Assembly (NCBI GenBank): GCA_016716505.1 | Contig: JADJWF010000011.1 | Coordinates: 682,001 to 746,000, forward strand | Direction of reading: 5' to 3' | DNA length: 64,000 nt | DNA from: Verrucomicrobiota bacterium | Lineage (GTDB): Bacteria; Verrucomicrobiota; Verrucomicrobiia; Limisphaerales; J093 | Shown here: in pieces, positions 18,757-27,913 of the stretch | Layout: each line of letters begins with the position of its first letter | Position numbering within the stretch: position 1 is the first letter of the stretch | Notes under the pieces: generated by a model | The model's database searches: none | The model's input: only the letters and a program-made list of their open reading frames with translations | What the model was told of the DNA's origin: nothing | Position numbers and translations under genes: made by a program

Positions 18757-19305
18757 ATGAAGGTTGTGAAACTTTTAATGGGGTTGACCGCACTGGCGGT
18801 CGGTACGGCTATGGCAGCATCTCTGTACGACATTCCTTTGAAGGACATCAACGGCAGAGCCACGTCCCTGAAAGAATTCGAGGGCAAGGTGGTGCTAATC
18901 GTGAATGTCGCCTCGCAATGCGGTTACACGAAGCAGTACAAGCCTCTGGAAGCCACGTACCGAAAGTACAAGGACCAAGGATTCGTCGTGGTGGGCGTGC
19001 CCAGCAACGATTTCGGCGGTCAGGAACCGGGAACGGCGGAGGAGATCAAAAACTTCTGCAAAACGAAATTCGACGTTTCGTTCCCGCTGATGGAGAAGGT
19101 CGGCGTCAAAAGCGGCCCGGGGCAAAGCCCGCTCTATGCGGCTCTGACGGGCAAGGACGCTGCCTTCCCGGGCGACGTGAAGTGGAACTTTGGAAAATTT
19201 CTTCTTGGTCGCGACGGCAGGGTCGTGGCACGCTTTGACTCCGGCGACGAACCGGATTCGCCCAAAGTTACGAAGGCAATTGAAGCGGCGCTGGCGGCAA
19301 AGTGA
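18757..19305 (+). CDS. Periplasmic glutathione-peroxidase-family protein
   Basis: 182 aa with a signal peptide (LLMGLTALAVGTAMA/AS); the ATG at 18757 starts it exactly. It has the thioredoxin-like GPx fold. The catalytic Cys is in NVASQCGYTKQY (Cys, not Sec), Gln is in VPSNDFGGQEPG and the Trp-Asn pair in KWNFGKFL, giving the Cys/Gln/Trp/Asn tetrad. It reduces peroxides, probably with thioredoxin-like donors as in most bacterial Cys-GPx. It stands alone downstream of the greA-like gene and ends in a repeat plus a strong terminator. Confidence 0.92.
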   Translation: MKVVKLLMGLTALAVGTAMAASLYDIPLKDINGRATSLKEFEGKVVLIVNVASQCGYTKQYKPLEATYRKYKDQGFVVVGVPSNDFGGQEPGTAEEIKNFCKTKFDVSFPLMEKVGVKSGPGQSPLYAALTGKDAAFPGDVKWNFGKFLLGRDGRVVARFDSGDEPDSPKVTKAIEAALAAK

Positions 19306-19339
19306 GTTTCTGGGAGGATGGTGGTGGTTTTGGAGGGAA

Positions 19340-19396
19340 GTTGGGGAAAAGGAGTGAGGGGTAGGAGGAAAGTGGGGTAAAGGAGTGTAGGGGTTA
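19340..19396 (+). repeat. G-rich imperfect tandem repeat
   Basis: Two units of about 25-32 nt follow the pattern GTkGGGGwAAAGGAGTGwaGGGG, in the 3' region of gpx just before its terminator. The region holds four GGGG runs on the plus strand. Confidence 0.7.
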
Positions 19397-19406
19397 CGCA
19401 AACGAA

Positions 19407-19436
19407 CCCGCGTCCGGCAACGGACGCGGGCTTTTT
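19407..19436 (+). terminator. Rho-independent terminator of gpx
   Basis: A perfect 10-bp stem, CCCGCGTCCG with CGGACGCGGG, with a GCAA tetraloop, is followed by CTTTTTG. It is one of only a few textbook terminators in the window. Confidence 0.95.
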
Positions 19437-19515
19437 GTTTCCGTGAGGCGAGGGCGGCAGCCAGCCATCATTCCGCGCTCGCCCAAGACCAGCGGACCGC
19501 TAGCCTGCCCGGCCG

Positions 19516-22173
19516 ATGGCCCATGACGCCCAGTTGACGCCGATGATGGCGCAATATCGCCGGATCAAGACCAGCCTGCCGCCCGGCACCCTCCTGCTTT
19601 TTCGACTCGGCGATTTCTACGAGATGTTCTTCGAGGACGCCCAGCTTGGCGCCCAAGTGCTGAATCTCGCCCTGACGGCCCGCCAAGGCGTTCCGATGTG
19701 CGGTCTGCCCCATCATGCCGCCGCCGGGTACATCGGCCGGCTCTTGCGTTCGGGCCACAAGGTGGCTATCTGCGACCAAGTCGAAGACGCCAGGCCTGGC
19801 AAGCTGGTGAAGCGTGAAGTCACCCAAATCCTCAGTCCCGGCACCCATTTTGATGAGCGGATGCTCGAGGCCGGCCGGAATAACTTCCTTGCCGCCGCCT
19901 GTCGTGCCGGGTCAGCCTTCGGTCTGGTTTTCCTCGATCTCACCACCGGCGACTTCCGCGCCACCGAATTGGCCTCGGAGGCGGCGTTGTTGACCGAATT
20001 GGAACGGCTGCGCCCCAGCGAGCTGATCGTGCCTGCGGAGGCCTCCGCCCTCCGTCAGATGCTAACCTCCACCGTCCGGAACGTGACCACGCACGAGGAC
20101 TGGGCTTTCGCTCCCGAGACCGCCCAGTTTGCCCTCCGCGACCACTTCAAAGTGGCCACGCTCGACGGCTTCGGTTTGCGCGGTCGCCTGGCCGCGGTCG
20201 GCGCCGCCGGGGCGGTGATTCATTACCTCGTCAATCAACTGCGGCGCGACATCTCCCACCTGACGCGCCTCACGTTTTACCAGCCGGCGGACTATCTCAT
20301 CCTGGACACCACAACGCTCCGGAACCTTGAGGTCCTCGAACCCTTGCGCCCGGATGGTTCCCGCGAGACCTCCCTCTACGGCGCTGTGAACCGGACGGTG
20401 ACGCCGATGGGGGCCCGCCGGTTGCGGGATTGGCTCTCCCAACCGCTGGCCGCCGTCGAGCCCATTCGCCGCCGACAGGACGCCGTGGAGGCGTGGCTTG
20501 CCCAACCGACCGAGTTGGACGCATTCCGCGCCGCGCTGAAGGAGGTGCGGGACCTGGAGCGGACCATCAGCCGCCTGAGTGTCGGCACGGGAAACGCCCG
20601 TGATTTGGTCGCGCTGCGGAGCGGCCTGAGTCGAGTCCCCGACTTGCGGAACACCTTGGAGCGCCTGACCACTGCCGCGTTGGCCGAGAAACAGCGGCCG
20701 ACGGAACTCCCGGCTCTGGACCTCCCGCCTGCCCCTTCGCCCGGTTCGCCCTCGCTGCTGGCGGAACTCGCGGCCCGCCTGAGCGATTGTCGGGAATTGG
20801 TGGACCTGATCGGCCGCGCCGTGGTGGATGACCCGCCGCTCGCGCTGAAGGAGGGCGGACTGATTCGCGACGGCTACGACACCGCCCTCGACGAACTGCG
20901 CGCGGCGATGCGAAGCGGGAAAGACTGGATCGCGGCGCTGCAGCGCGACGAAATCGCGCGCACCGGCATCCAGTCGCTCAAGGTCGGTTTCAACTCGGTG
21001 TTCGGCTATTACCTTGAGGTCACGAAGGCCAATCTGGAAAAGGTCCCTCCGCACTACGTCCGCAAACAGACCATCGCCAACGGCGAGCGCTTCATCACCC
21101 CGGAACTCAAGGAAATGGAGGCCAGGATTCTCGGGGCCGAGGAACGGAGCACAAAGCTTGAATACGAGCTGTTCCTGCGCCTGCGCGAGCGGGCGCTCGG
21201 CCAGTTGCGGGACATTCAGGACACGGCGGCCGCCCTGGGCGAACTCGACGTCCTCGCCGCCTTCGCGGACCTCGCACGACTGCGCGATTACTGCCGGCCG
21301 GAAGTCCAGGACGGCGGACAAATTGTGATCACCGACGGCCGCCACCCCGTCCTTGAACAAACTCTGACCGAAGAACGCTTCGTGCCGAACGACACCGGCC
21401 TGGCCAGCCAGTCGCCGGGGGGCGATGGCCGTTCCAGCGAATCGGCCGCGTCGGAGTCGGGTTCGCTCCGCCCGCCGCAACCGTCGCTGCCGCAAATCTG
21501 CCTGATCACCGGTCCGAACATGGCGGGCAAAAGCACCTACATTCGCCAGGTCGCGCTACTCGTGCTGCTCGCGCACACGGGTGCTTTCGTCCCAGCGCGG
21601 TCGGCGCGCATTGATCTGGTGGACCGCATTTTCACCCGGATCGGTGCCAGCGACGACCTCTCGCGGGGCCAGTCCACCTTCATGGTCGAGATGGCCGAGA
21701 CCGCGAACATCCTCAACAACGCCACCGCGCGGAGCCTCGTGATCCTCGACGAAATCGGCCGCGGCACGAGCACCTTCGACGGGCTGAGCCTCGCTTGGAG
21801 CATCGTCGAACACCTCCACCATCAGGTTGGCGCCAAGACCCTCTTTGCCACCCACTACCATGAGCTGACCGAGCTGGCCGCCCGGCTGCCGCGCTTGAAG
21901 AATTTCAATGTCGCGGTGCGCGAATGGAACGACCAGATCATCTTCCTGCGCAAGATCGTCGCGGGAGGGACCGACAAGAGCTACGGCATTCAGGTGGCGC
22001 GCCTTGCCGGCGTGCCCCGCAGCGTGATCGAGCGGGCCAAAGTAATCTTGAGGAATCTCGAGGAATCCGAGCTGACGCCGGAGGGCACCGTCCGCCACGC
22101 TGCGCGCCACCGCGCGGAGCGCGAGAAGCTCAAAGCCATTGCACCACCGTCCCAGTTGGATCTGTTTGGCTGA
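19516..22173 (+). CDS. mutS: DNA mismatch repair protein MutS
   Basis: 885 aa, full length for MutS1. The mismatch-recognition motif GDFYEMF places F34 and E36 for base-mismatch wedging. The connector, core and clamp domains are complete. The ATPase has Walker A GPNMAGKST at about 667-675 and the signature DEIGRGTSTFDGLSLAWS, followed by THYHELTEL. A short Ser/Gly-rich insert (SPGGDGRSSESAASESGS) lies just before Walker A and is unusual but sits in a tolerant loop. No mutL is in the window. The ATG at 19516 gives the usual N-terminus. Confidence 0.97.
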   Translation: MAHDAQLTPMMAQYRRIKTSLPPGTLLLFRLGDFYEMFFEDAQLGAQVLNLALTARQGVPMCGLPHHAAAGYIGRLLRSGHKVAICDQVEDARPGKLVKREVTQILSPGTHFDERMLEAGRNNFLAAACRAGSAFGLVFLDLTTGDFRATELASEAALLTELERLRPSELIVPAEASALRQMLTSTVRNVTTHEDWAFAPETAQFALRDHFKVATLDGFGLRGRLAAVGAAGAVIHYLVNQLRRDISHLTRLTFYQPADYLILDTTTLRNLEVLEPLRPDGSRETSLYGAVNRTVTPMGARRLRDWLSQPLAAVEPIRRRQDAVEAWLAQPTELDAFRAALKEVRDLERTISRLSVGTGNARDLVALRSGLSRVPDLRNTLERLTTAALAEKQRPTELPALDLPPAPSPGSPSLLAELAARLSDCRELVDLIGRAVVDDPPLALKEGGLIRDGYDTALDELRAAMRSGKDWIAALQRDEIARTGIQSLKVGFNSVFGYYLEVTKANLEKVPPHYVRKQTIANGERFITPELKEMEARILGAEERSTKLEYELFLRLRERALGQLRDIQDTAAALGELDVLAAFADLARLRDYCRPEVQDGGQIVITDGRHPVLEQTLTEERFVPNDTGLASQSPGGDGRSSESAASESGSLRPPQPSLPQICLITGPNMAGKSTYIRQVALLVLLAHTGAFVPARSARIDLVDRIFTRIGASDDLSRGQSTFMVEMAETANILNNATARSLVILDEIGRGTSTFDGLSLAWSIVEHLHHQVGAKTLFATHYHELTELAARLPRLKNFNVAVREWNDQIIFLRKIVAGGTDKSYGIQVARLAGVPRSVIERAKVILRNLEESELTPEGTVRHAARHRAEREKLKAIAPPSQLDLFG

Positions 22174-22663
22174 ACGCGACGCGACCATCGCTCGAGCCGC
22201 GAAACCAGTCTGCTGTCTCCCGGGTACGGTGGGCGACGGAGGAACACCACTTGCTGGTGAGCCGGAAGGCCACGGAGCGCCATCGGATGGCGGTCGGGAG
22301 AGAGAACAAGAGTTCCCCGTCTGAGCTGGCACGGTTCAGTTTGAAAAGCGGAGCGCCCTTTGGCGGGCTTGGGGTGATGAAACCAATTCAAGTTTCCGGG
22401 CCTCGACCGGAGGCGCAGCCTTTTGCCCGCCCCACGGTTAGGGTGTTGCCAGAACCGATGTAGCGCCGTCGTCCTTGCCGGCAGGTTGTGGCGCCCCCGG
22501 CCAACCATCCACCTCAACTGGGAAGGACTGGGCTCCATGAAAGGTGGAAACGCTCTGACTCCGTTGAGATCGTGATGTGTGAGGACACCAACCACGGAAT
22601 TGCTTGCCGGCTTTCGGGGCGGACGTTTTCATGCTCGGGAGCTAAGGCGTAAGCAAACCGCGC
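22174..22663 (+). other. Intergenic region
   Basis: 490 bp between mutS and the membrane mini-protein genes. Open frames on both strands lack family resemblance. I see no terminator or RNA gene. Confidence 0.5.
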
Positions 22664-22930
22664 ATGGCGTTTTTCGAGAAAGGGATGGAGCCGCATGTAG
22701 TCGCCGCCCTCTTGGGTATCAGCGGCGTCTTGCTGGTACTCTGCGCGCGAATGATTCAGCGTTGGTTGATCCGCTGGCACCATCGCCTCCGGCGAGCCAC
22801 CCGGGCATCGAGCTGGCTGATTCGCGTGACGGGGTGGCACCATGAGTTCGCGCTGATTCTTTTTGGGATCATGCTGGCGTTGGGAGGGCTGGGATTGTTT
22901 CTGTTGACCTATCCGTGGGATGAAGTTTAG
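22664..22930 (+). CDS. Small two-TM membrane protein, paralogue 1
   Basis: 88 aa from the ATG at 22664 (an internal ATG at 22685 is also possible). The first TM helix, at about 10-28, is followed by a basic cytoplasmic-type loop (MIQRWLIRWHHRLRRATR) and SSWLIRVTGWHHEF. A second TM helix (LILFGIMLALGGLGLFLL) ends in TYPWDEV. It closely resembles the next protein in loop pattern and C-terminus. Function unknown. Its stop overlaps an upstream ATG of the next frame. Confidence 0.7.
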   Translation: MAFFEKGMEPHVVAALLGISGVLLVLCARMIQRWLIRWHHRLRRATRASSWLIRVTGWHHEFALILFGIMLALGGLGLFLLTYPWDEV

Positions 22931-22985
22931 CGACGAGGCGGTGAGTGGGACGACGGTAACCATCGTTCAGGTCCGAGACGGTGCC

Positions 22986-23258
22986 ATGGTGGCCGCTCTA
23001 TCCGACTTTCTGGGTCCCCAGGTGTTGATTGCCATCGGACTGATGGTCGTCGGGTCGCTGCTGATGTATCTGGCGTGGCCAATTCAAAAGCGCATCTCGC
23101 GGTATCATCAGCGGATTCGGGACGCAGAATTTGCCTCGCCACGGGCCATCCGCATCAGCGGCTGGCGGTATGACACCACGCTCATCCTGTTCGGCGCGCT
23201 GTTGTTGATCCTCGGCGTGCTGATGTTCTTGATCACCTTCCCCTGGGGCGATCTGTGA
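22986..23258 (+). CDS. Small two-TM membrane protein, paralogue 2
   Basis: 90 aa from the ATG at 22986, chosen because it aligns with paralogue 1; an ATG at 22920 overlapping the preceding stop would add 22 residues. Two TM segments flank a basic loop, WPIQKRISRYHQRIRD. The motif ISGWRYDTTLILFGALLL and the end ITFPWGDL mirror VTGWHHEFALILFGIMLA and LTYPWDEV of its neighbour. This is evidence for an old tandem duplication. Function unknown. Confidence 0.7.
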   Translation: MVAALSDFLGPQVLIAIGLMVVGSLLMYLAWPIQKRISRYHQRIRDAEFASPRAIRISGWRYDTTLILFGALLLILGVLMFLITFPWGDL

Positions 23259-23301
23259 GGAGCCAGCCGGCGAAACCTGCGGTTCGCCCAAGACCCGACC
23301 G

Positions 23302-23607
23302 ATGAAACCGATTTCTCTGGAGGCTATTGGCCAGGAGCTCGCGATCAAATGGGATGACGGGAGCGAGAGCTACATCCCGCTGGAGGCGTTGCGGCGGGCC
23401 TGCCCGTGCGCGGGCTGCCAGGGCGAGCGGGATGTGCTGGGTCACCTCCACAAGGGGCCGGCACCAGCGTTGACGCCGGCGTCGTTCCAACTGAGCCGCG
23501 CGGTGCCGGTGGGTGGCTATGGGGTCCAGCCGCATTGGGCGGACGGCCACAACACCGGTTTGTTCACCTTCGAGTATTTGCGCTCGCTCGGCAACGCACC
23601 GGCCTGA
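23302..23607 (+). CDS. DUF971-family protein (gamma-butyrobetaine hydroxylase N-terminal-like)
   Basis: 101 aa. Contains the family core LAIKWDDGSESYIPLEALRRACPC, with the CPCAGC cluster likely binding Zn or Fe, and the C-terminal YGVQPHWADGHNTGLFTFEYLR. DUF971 proteins occur stand-alone or fused to Mrp/ApbC-type Fe-S carriers (family knowledge), but no such gene is adjacent. The function of stand-alone members is not established. It is convergent with the PQQ-propeller gene 30 bp downstream. Confidence 0.9.
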   Translation: MKPISLEAIGQELAIKWDDGSESYIPLEALRRACPCAGCQGERDVLGHLHKGPAPALTPASFQLSRAVPVGGYGVQPHWADGHNTGLFTFEYLRSLGNAPA

Positions 23608-23608
23608 A

Positions 23609-23648
23609 CCGCGCGGAAGGCTGTGACGGCCAGGGCGTCACGGCGCGG
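23609..23648. terminator. Hairpin between convergent genes
   Basis: Nested inverted repeats CCGCGC/GCGCGG and GTGACG/CGTCAC span the gap between the two convergent stop codons. There is no T-tract on either side, so its terminator activity is inferred from position. Confidence 0.5.
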
Positions 23649-25191
23649 TCACCCGCCGCAACCGTAGATCGAGGCAAGCCATCTCCGCCGAGTTCCGCAC
23701 CAGCAGGAAGCCCCCGGCCAGGGCCGGCACGTTCCAAGTCTTGCCGCGCAGGACCCGGATGCGGCGCAATTCCTGCCAGCGTTCAGGCGTTGCCTTGACC
23801 AACGCCAAGTCCCCCTCCCCGCCCAGGACGATGAGGTGGCCGCTGGCGAGCAGAAGCTGGCCGTAACCGTAGCGACCCTCACGCCACCGGCGTTCACCGG
23901 TGGCGAGGTCAATGCATGCCAACACCCCCTCGTCGAGGCCGTACGCGTGTCCCTCCCATATCACCGCCGGGTTGAACTTCGTCTTCAGATTCCGGTTACG
24001 CCACACCTGCGTGGCCCGAAAACCGTCGCCTTCGCGAGCGACCTCCACCAGCGCGGCTCCGGTTCCATAGCCAGCCGAGATCAGGAAGCGATTCGTGCTC
24101 ACCATCAGCGGCGTGGCGATCGCGTTCTCGTACTGCACCTTCCAGGGGTATTCCCAAAGGGTCTTCGAGCCGTCGGTTGCGAGGCCGACCACGCGCGACG
24201 CGGTAACGATCACGATCTGCCGCTGGCCGGCCAGCTCAGCGAGAATCGGCGAAGTGTAGGACTGCCGATCATCCAAGGCGCTCCACAATCGTCGCCCGCT
24301 GAGCCGGTCGTAGGAGATGACGGACTTCCCGGGACTGGCGTCACCCGCAAGGACAATGAGTTGGTCGTCCACAGCCAATGGCGACGCGGCCATCCCGTAG
24401 CGCAGGTTTCCAGACTGGTTGTCTTCGAGGACGTTCTTGCGCCACAACACGGTGCCCGAGGCCGCCCCGAGGCAGATCAGTTCACCCGTCGCACCGTAGC
24501 TGTACAGCATGTCGGCCACGAGCGTCGGGGTCGCCCGCGGGCCGTCACCGCCCATCCACTCGGAGAAGAGCGCCGGGTAAGAATAAGTCCACAACTCGCG
24601 GCCCGTTTCGAGATCGTAGGCCACCACGGTTTCCTGTTCCCGGCGTTGTTCGATGGTGAATGCCCGGCCGTCCGCGACGACAAACGACGCGTAGCCGCCC
24701 CCCACGGGCTGTCGCCATACCACGCGCGGGCCGGCTTCCGGCCAGTCCAGCAGGATCGGTTGCTCGTCGTAACGTCCGTCCCGTCGGGGCCCGCGGAAGT
24801 CGGTCCAGTACGAACTCGGGTTCGGCGTCCGGCTGAATGCCCCCTCGGACTCCGCGCGCTGGCCGGAGCGGTTGAGCTCCAGCGCCTGGAAATCCGGGAC
24901 GGTTTTTCGGAACACCAGACTCGGGCCAAAGCCTCCCTTCCACTCGACCTGAACCAGATTCAGGAACACCAGAAACCAGACAATGCCGACCACGTACGGG
25001 ATGAAAAAAAGCGCGAGGACGACGGTGACGAGGACCTTCCGCGCGGTGGACAAGTGGCGATTGGTCCACGCCAGACCGATCCCGAGCGGCGGCAGCGCGA
25101 TGGCCAACAGCCGGCTGAAGAAGGGCGTCCGATACCACGGAATCTCAGCCTCAAGGACGCCGACTTCGGGCGGGAGTGGTTCTGGTTCCAT
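23638..25191 (-). CDS. Membrane-anchored PQQ-like beta-propeller protein
   Basis: 517 aa from the ATG at 25191 (MEPEPLPPEVG); a GTG 33 nt upstream is less likely. The N-terminus has two closely spaced hydrophobic segments at about 20-40 and 52-80 (LAIALPPLGIGLAW; VLVTVVLALFFIPYVVGIVW), placing the propeller outside the membrane. The mature domain opens with YWTDFRGPRRDGRYDE, typical for PVC PQQ propellers, and carries blades such as YDLETGRELWTYS, LGAASGTVLWRKN and IDLATGERRWREG. No cofactor ligands are identifiable. Its start lies 45 bp past the stop of the 874-aa propeller gene, so the two probably form one operon. Confidence 0.85.
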   Translation of the reverse strand: MEPEPLPPEVGVLEAEIPWYRTPFFSRLLAIALPPLGIGLAWTNRHLSTARKVLVTVVLALFFIPYVVGIVWFLVFLNLVQVEWKGGFGPSLVFRKTVPDFQALELNRSGQRAESEGAFSRTPNPSSYWTDFRGPRRDGRYDEQPILLDWPEAGPRVVWRQPVGGGYASFVVADGRAFTIEQRREQETVVAYDLETGRELWTYSYPALFSEWMGGDGPRATPTLVADMLYSYGATGELICLGAASGTVLWRKNVLEDNQSGNLRYGMAASPLAVDDQLIVLAGDASPGKSVISYDRLSGRRLWSALDDRQSYTSPILAELAGQRQIVIVTASRVVGLATDGSKTLWEYPWKVQYENAIATPLMVSTNRFLISAGYGTGAALVEVAREGDGFRATQVWRNRNLKTKFNPAVIWEGHAYGLDEGVLACIDLATGERRWREGRYGYGQLLLASGHLIVLGGEGDLALVKATPERWQELRRIRVLRGKTWNVPALAGGFLLVRNSAEMACLDLRLRRVTAP

Positions 25192-25236
25192 TGAATTCAG
25201 AATCGGAGGCGAGCAGACAGCCACTGCCCCGGCCGC

Positions 25237-27861
25237 CTACGGCACTGTGGCTGCGGGAAGGCGCCCGGCCGGGTGGCGTCGCGCCGCATCAAGAGCCATC
25301 GCCAGTTTCTGCACGTGGAAAAGGTCGGCGCGACAGAACGGCAAGTCAATGCGGGCGCGCAAGAATTCCGGAGCGGCCTCCAGGAGCCAGGCGAGGGCGC
25401 CAAAACCGCCGGCAGCGAGATCCGGCGGATCCACGTAATTCTCGCCAAAGTGAACCTGGCGCTCTTCGCCGACGATCCACCAGGTCGCGTACTGGCGCTC
25501 GAAGATGCGCCAGACTTGCTGCACCTCAGCGCCCACCAAGGCCCGGAGGCGCCCGGCCAATTCCGGCGACAAGCCGAGCAGCAGGGCGATCTTGTGCCGA
25601 TGCGGGGCGAGGCGGAAAGACAGCCCGTCGCCCTTGCCAATGAAGGGATCCAGTTCGGCCGTCGTGTTGAACGTCTGCAGCGTGCCCTCGGCGGCCACCC
25701 TTCGCCACCAGCGCGCCAGTTCGGCGAGGTGGCGCTCCGCCAGCCGCTCCGCTTGTTCCGCGCTGGTGGCATCCCCGGCCGCGCGAGCCAGTTCGATCAT
25801 CGCCAGGAGCGACCGGAGATAACGATTCGCGTGCAGGTCACCTTTCCCGCCATCCAGCGACCAACCACTGGCGACGAACGACCGGAAGCAGTTGCTGATC
25901 GCGGGGTATTGGGCGAGCACCCGTTCCCGCTCGTTGCATCGCTCGCCGTAGAACCACGCCGCGTACACGCCCGCGAAGGGGTGAAGTCGCGGATCGTTTG
26001 CAGCGGGGCGAATCGTGTCCGGCGCAGGCGGTGCCCATTCTCGCCGACGGCCGTCGGCCAGCCCCAACGCCGCGCTCTCGGCATACGGCGGGCGTGAGGC
26101 AAACTCGCTCGCGAGGACGGCGCGCGCGGTCTCACGCTCGTTCATCGGCAGATGCGGAAACGCCCAGGCGAGGGCTTCGAACAGGCTTGCCGTGTCGGCA
26201 AAAAAGAATTCGCGCCCCGCCAGCCCAGGCTCGACCAGCAACGGTGCCCAGCGGGCGGAGAGAAATTCTTGGACGACCCGGCTCAACTCCGCGGCAAGTT
26301 CGTCGGTACTCCGGGGCTCGGCTGCCGGTGCTTGCCGGACCGGGAGGGCGGCCGCACGCACTCGGCGCACGTCTTGGGCTGTCTCGATGCGGTCGGGCCC
26401 AAGGCAGAGCACCCGGCTCCCCGTGAGCCAGTAGATGCGGTCGTCGCTCAGGGCGACACCGCCGCGGCCCGGCCCGTGCCATTCGTTGCGGGCCCAAGGG
26501 GGATTGCGGAGACCGCCGAAGGTGTCGCGTTCCCCGTGGACCGTTACCAGATCGCCGGTAAGGAGATCGAAGGCGCTGAGCGTCCCCTGGTGAATGATCA
26601 GCGCCGTGGTGCCTGCCATGACAAAGTTTTGGGTTTCGTCAGCGGTGCCCCAGAACGTGTTCCACGGCGGCTGGTTCCCGCGCGAGTGGAAAAGCGGCTC
26701 AATTCGATTCAGCACGGGACGGAACAGCCCCAGCGCCACCAGCGGTGCCACGCCCAGATTCCAATTGCCGTAGGCGCTGCGGTAAAACACCAGCAAGCGC
26801 CCATCTGGACACCGAGCGGGCGGTGCCCCGACGCCCTGGCAGCCCGCCGCCCAGAGGATCGGGGGCGCCTCCGCGGCTCGCCCGGTCTCCCCGTCAAACG
26901 CGAAGAAGGTCCGGGCATTTGGATTGTCGGCCAGGAATTGCGCCACGGCCGCCTGCTCGCGCTGCCAGAGTTCCGGCGTGCCCAGCGCGGCGTCGCTCTT
27001 CAGCCACGCATCCAGAGTCTTCCAATCCCGGTCATCCGCGCCGGCGTTCCGGCAGAGCAGGGCCCGGTCCTGTGTGATTCGCTCGGCCATGGGGTGTGCC
27101 GGATTGGTCCGGATGAAGACCCACTGGCGTTCTCCCGTGGTCACCACGACCGGGTAATAGTCGCGCGCGCTCTGGCCGGCGAGCGGTGCCGAACGCCACC
27201 GCTCCGCGCCGGTTCGGGCATCCATGGCCACCGTGCTTAGTTCCTCGGTGGTCACGAAGACCCGGCCGTCCGCGACGGCGGCTGTCTGGCGAATCGGCGC
27301 GCCAAGCTGACGATGCCAGCGGCGCGCGCCCGTCGCCGCGTCCCAAGCCCCAAAACCACCCTGCCGATCGCCGAGGAAAACCAGCCCGTCCGCGACCACT
27401 GGCGAGGCCGCCGCCCCGCCGCGTCCCAGTTTGGCCCGCCACACCATCTCTCCGGATGCAGCTCGCAATCCGTAAAGCCAGCCGTCGGTCGAGGCAGCGC
27501 ACACCAGCCCGCCGGCAAACGCGGGCGAGTGCAAAAACGGCCCGTGGGCCGCAAAGCACCAGCGGGATTCCCCCGACTGCGCGTCGAGGGCATGGATGCA
27601 CCCGGCATGGGTGGCGACGAACACCATGCCCTCGGCGACGATGGGCTCCATCGCCGTTCCCAGCCGTTCATCTTCAAATTCGACCGCCCAGGTGCGGTCA
27701 CGTTCCGACGTGACCCGGAACTCCGCGAAGCCATCATGCTGCGGGTTGCCGCGCAACATCGGCCAGTCGGCGTGAGCTCCGAACGTCAGAGCGATGGCGA
27801 TGGCCATCGGAGAGAAGGGGCGCCAACCATTCCAACGGCGAGAGGCAGGGGCTGCGCTCAT
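25237..27861 (-). CDS. Secreted PQQ-like beta-propeller protein with C-terminal helical domain
   Basis: 874 aa. A signal-type segment (MAIAIALTFGAHA) precedes DWPMLRGNPQHDGFAE, the typical propeller opening. Blades run to about 490 (ALDAQSGESRWCFAAH, WDAATGARRWHRQL, MDARTGAERWRSAP). From about 500 to 874 there is an all-helical region with no motif I recognise, rich in Trp and His (RWWRRVAAEGTLQTFN; HRHKIALLLGLSPELAG). Its upstream position and 45-bp spacing to the next propeller gene imply joint expression. Confidence 0.83.
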   Translation of the reverse strand: MSAAPASRRWNGWRPFSPMAIAIALTFGAHADWPMLRGNPQHDGFAEFRVTSERDRTWAVEFEDERLGTAMEPIVAEGMVFVATHAGCIHALDAQSGESRWCFAAHGPFLHSPAFAGGLVCAASTDGWLYGLRAASGEMVWRAKLGRGGAAASPVVADGLVFLGDRQGGFGAWDAATGARRWHRQLGAPIRQTAAVADGRVFVTTEELSTVAMDARTGAERWRSAPLAGQSARDYYPVVVTTGERQWVFIRTNPAHPMAERITQDRALLCRNAGADDRDWKTLDAWLKSDAALGTPELWQREQAAVAQFLADNPNARTFFAFDGETGRAAEAPPILWAAGCQGVGAPPARCPDGRLLVFYRSAYGNWNLGVAPLVALGLFRPVLNRIEPLFHSRGNQPPWNTFWGTADETQNFVMAGTTALIIHQGTLSAFDLLTGDLVTVHGERDTFGGLRNPPWARNEWHGPGRGGVALSDDRIYWLTGSRVLCLGPDRIETAQDVRRVRAAALPVRQAPAAEPRSTDELAAELSRVVQEFLSARWAPLLVEPGLAGREFFFADTASLFEALAWAFPHLPMNERETARAVLASEFASRPPYAESAALGLADGRRREWAPPAPDTIRPAANDPRLHPFAGVYAAWFYGERCNERERVLAQYPAISNCFRSFVASGWSLDGGKGDLHANRYLRSLLAMIELARAAGDATSAEQAERLAERHLAELARWWRRVAAEGTLQTFNTTAELDPFIGKGDGLSFRLAPHRHKIALLLGLSPELAGRLRALVGAEVQQVWRIFERQYATWWIVGEERQVHFGENYVDPPDLAAGGFGALAWLLEAAPEFLRARIDLPFCRADLFHVQKLAMALDAARRHPAGRLPAATVP

Positions 27862-27913
27862 GCGCCGAGTGTGGCGACCGCAGCGACGGCGACAAGCCCG
27901 GCCTACCTCGCCT

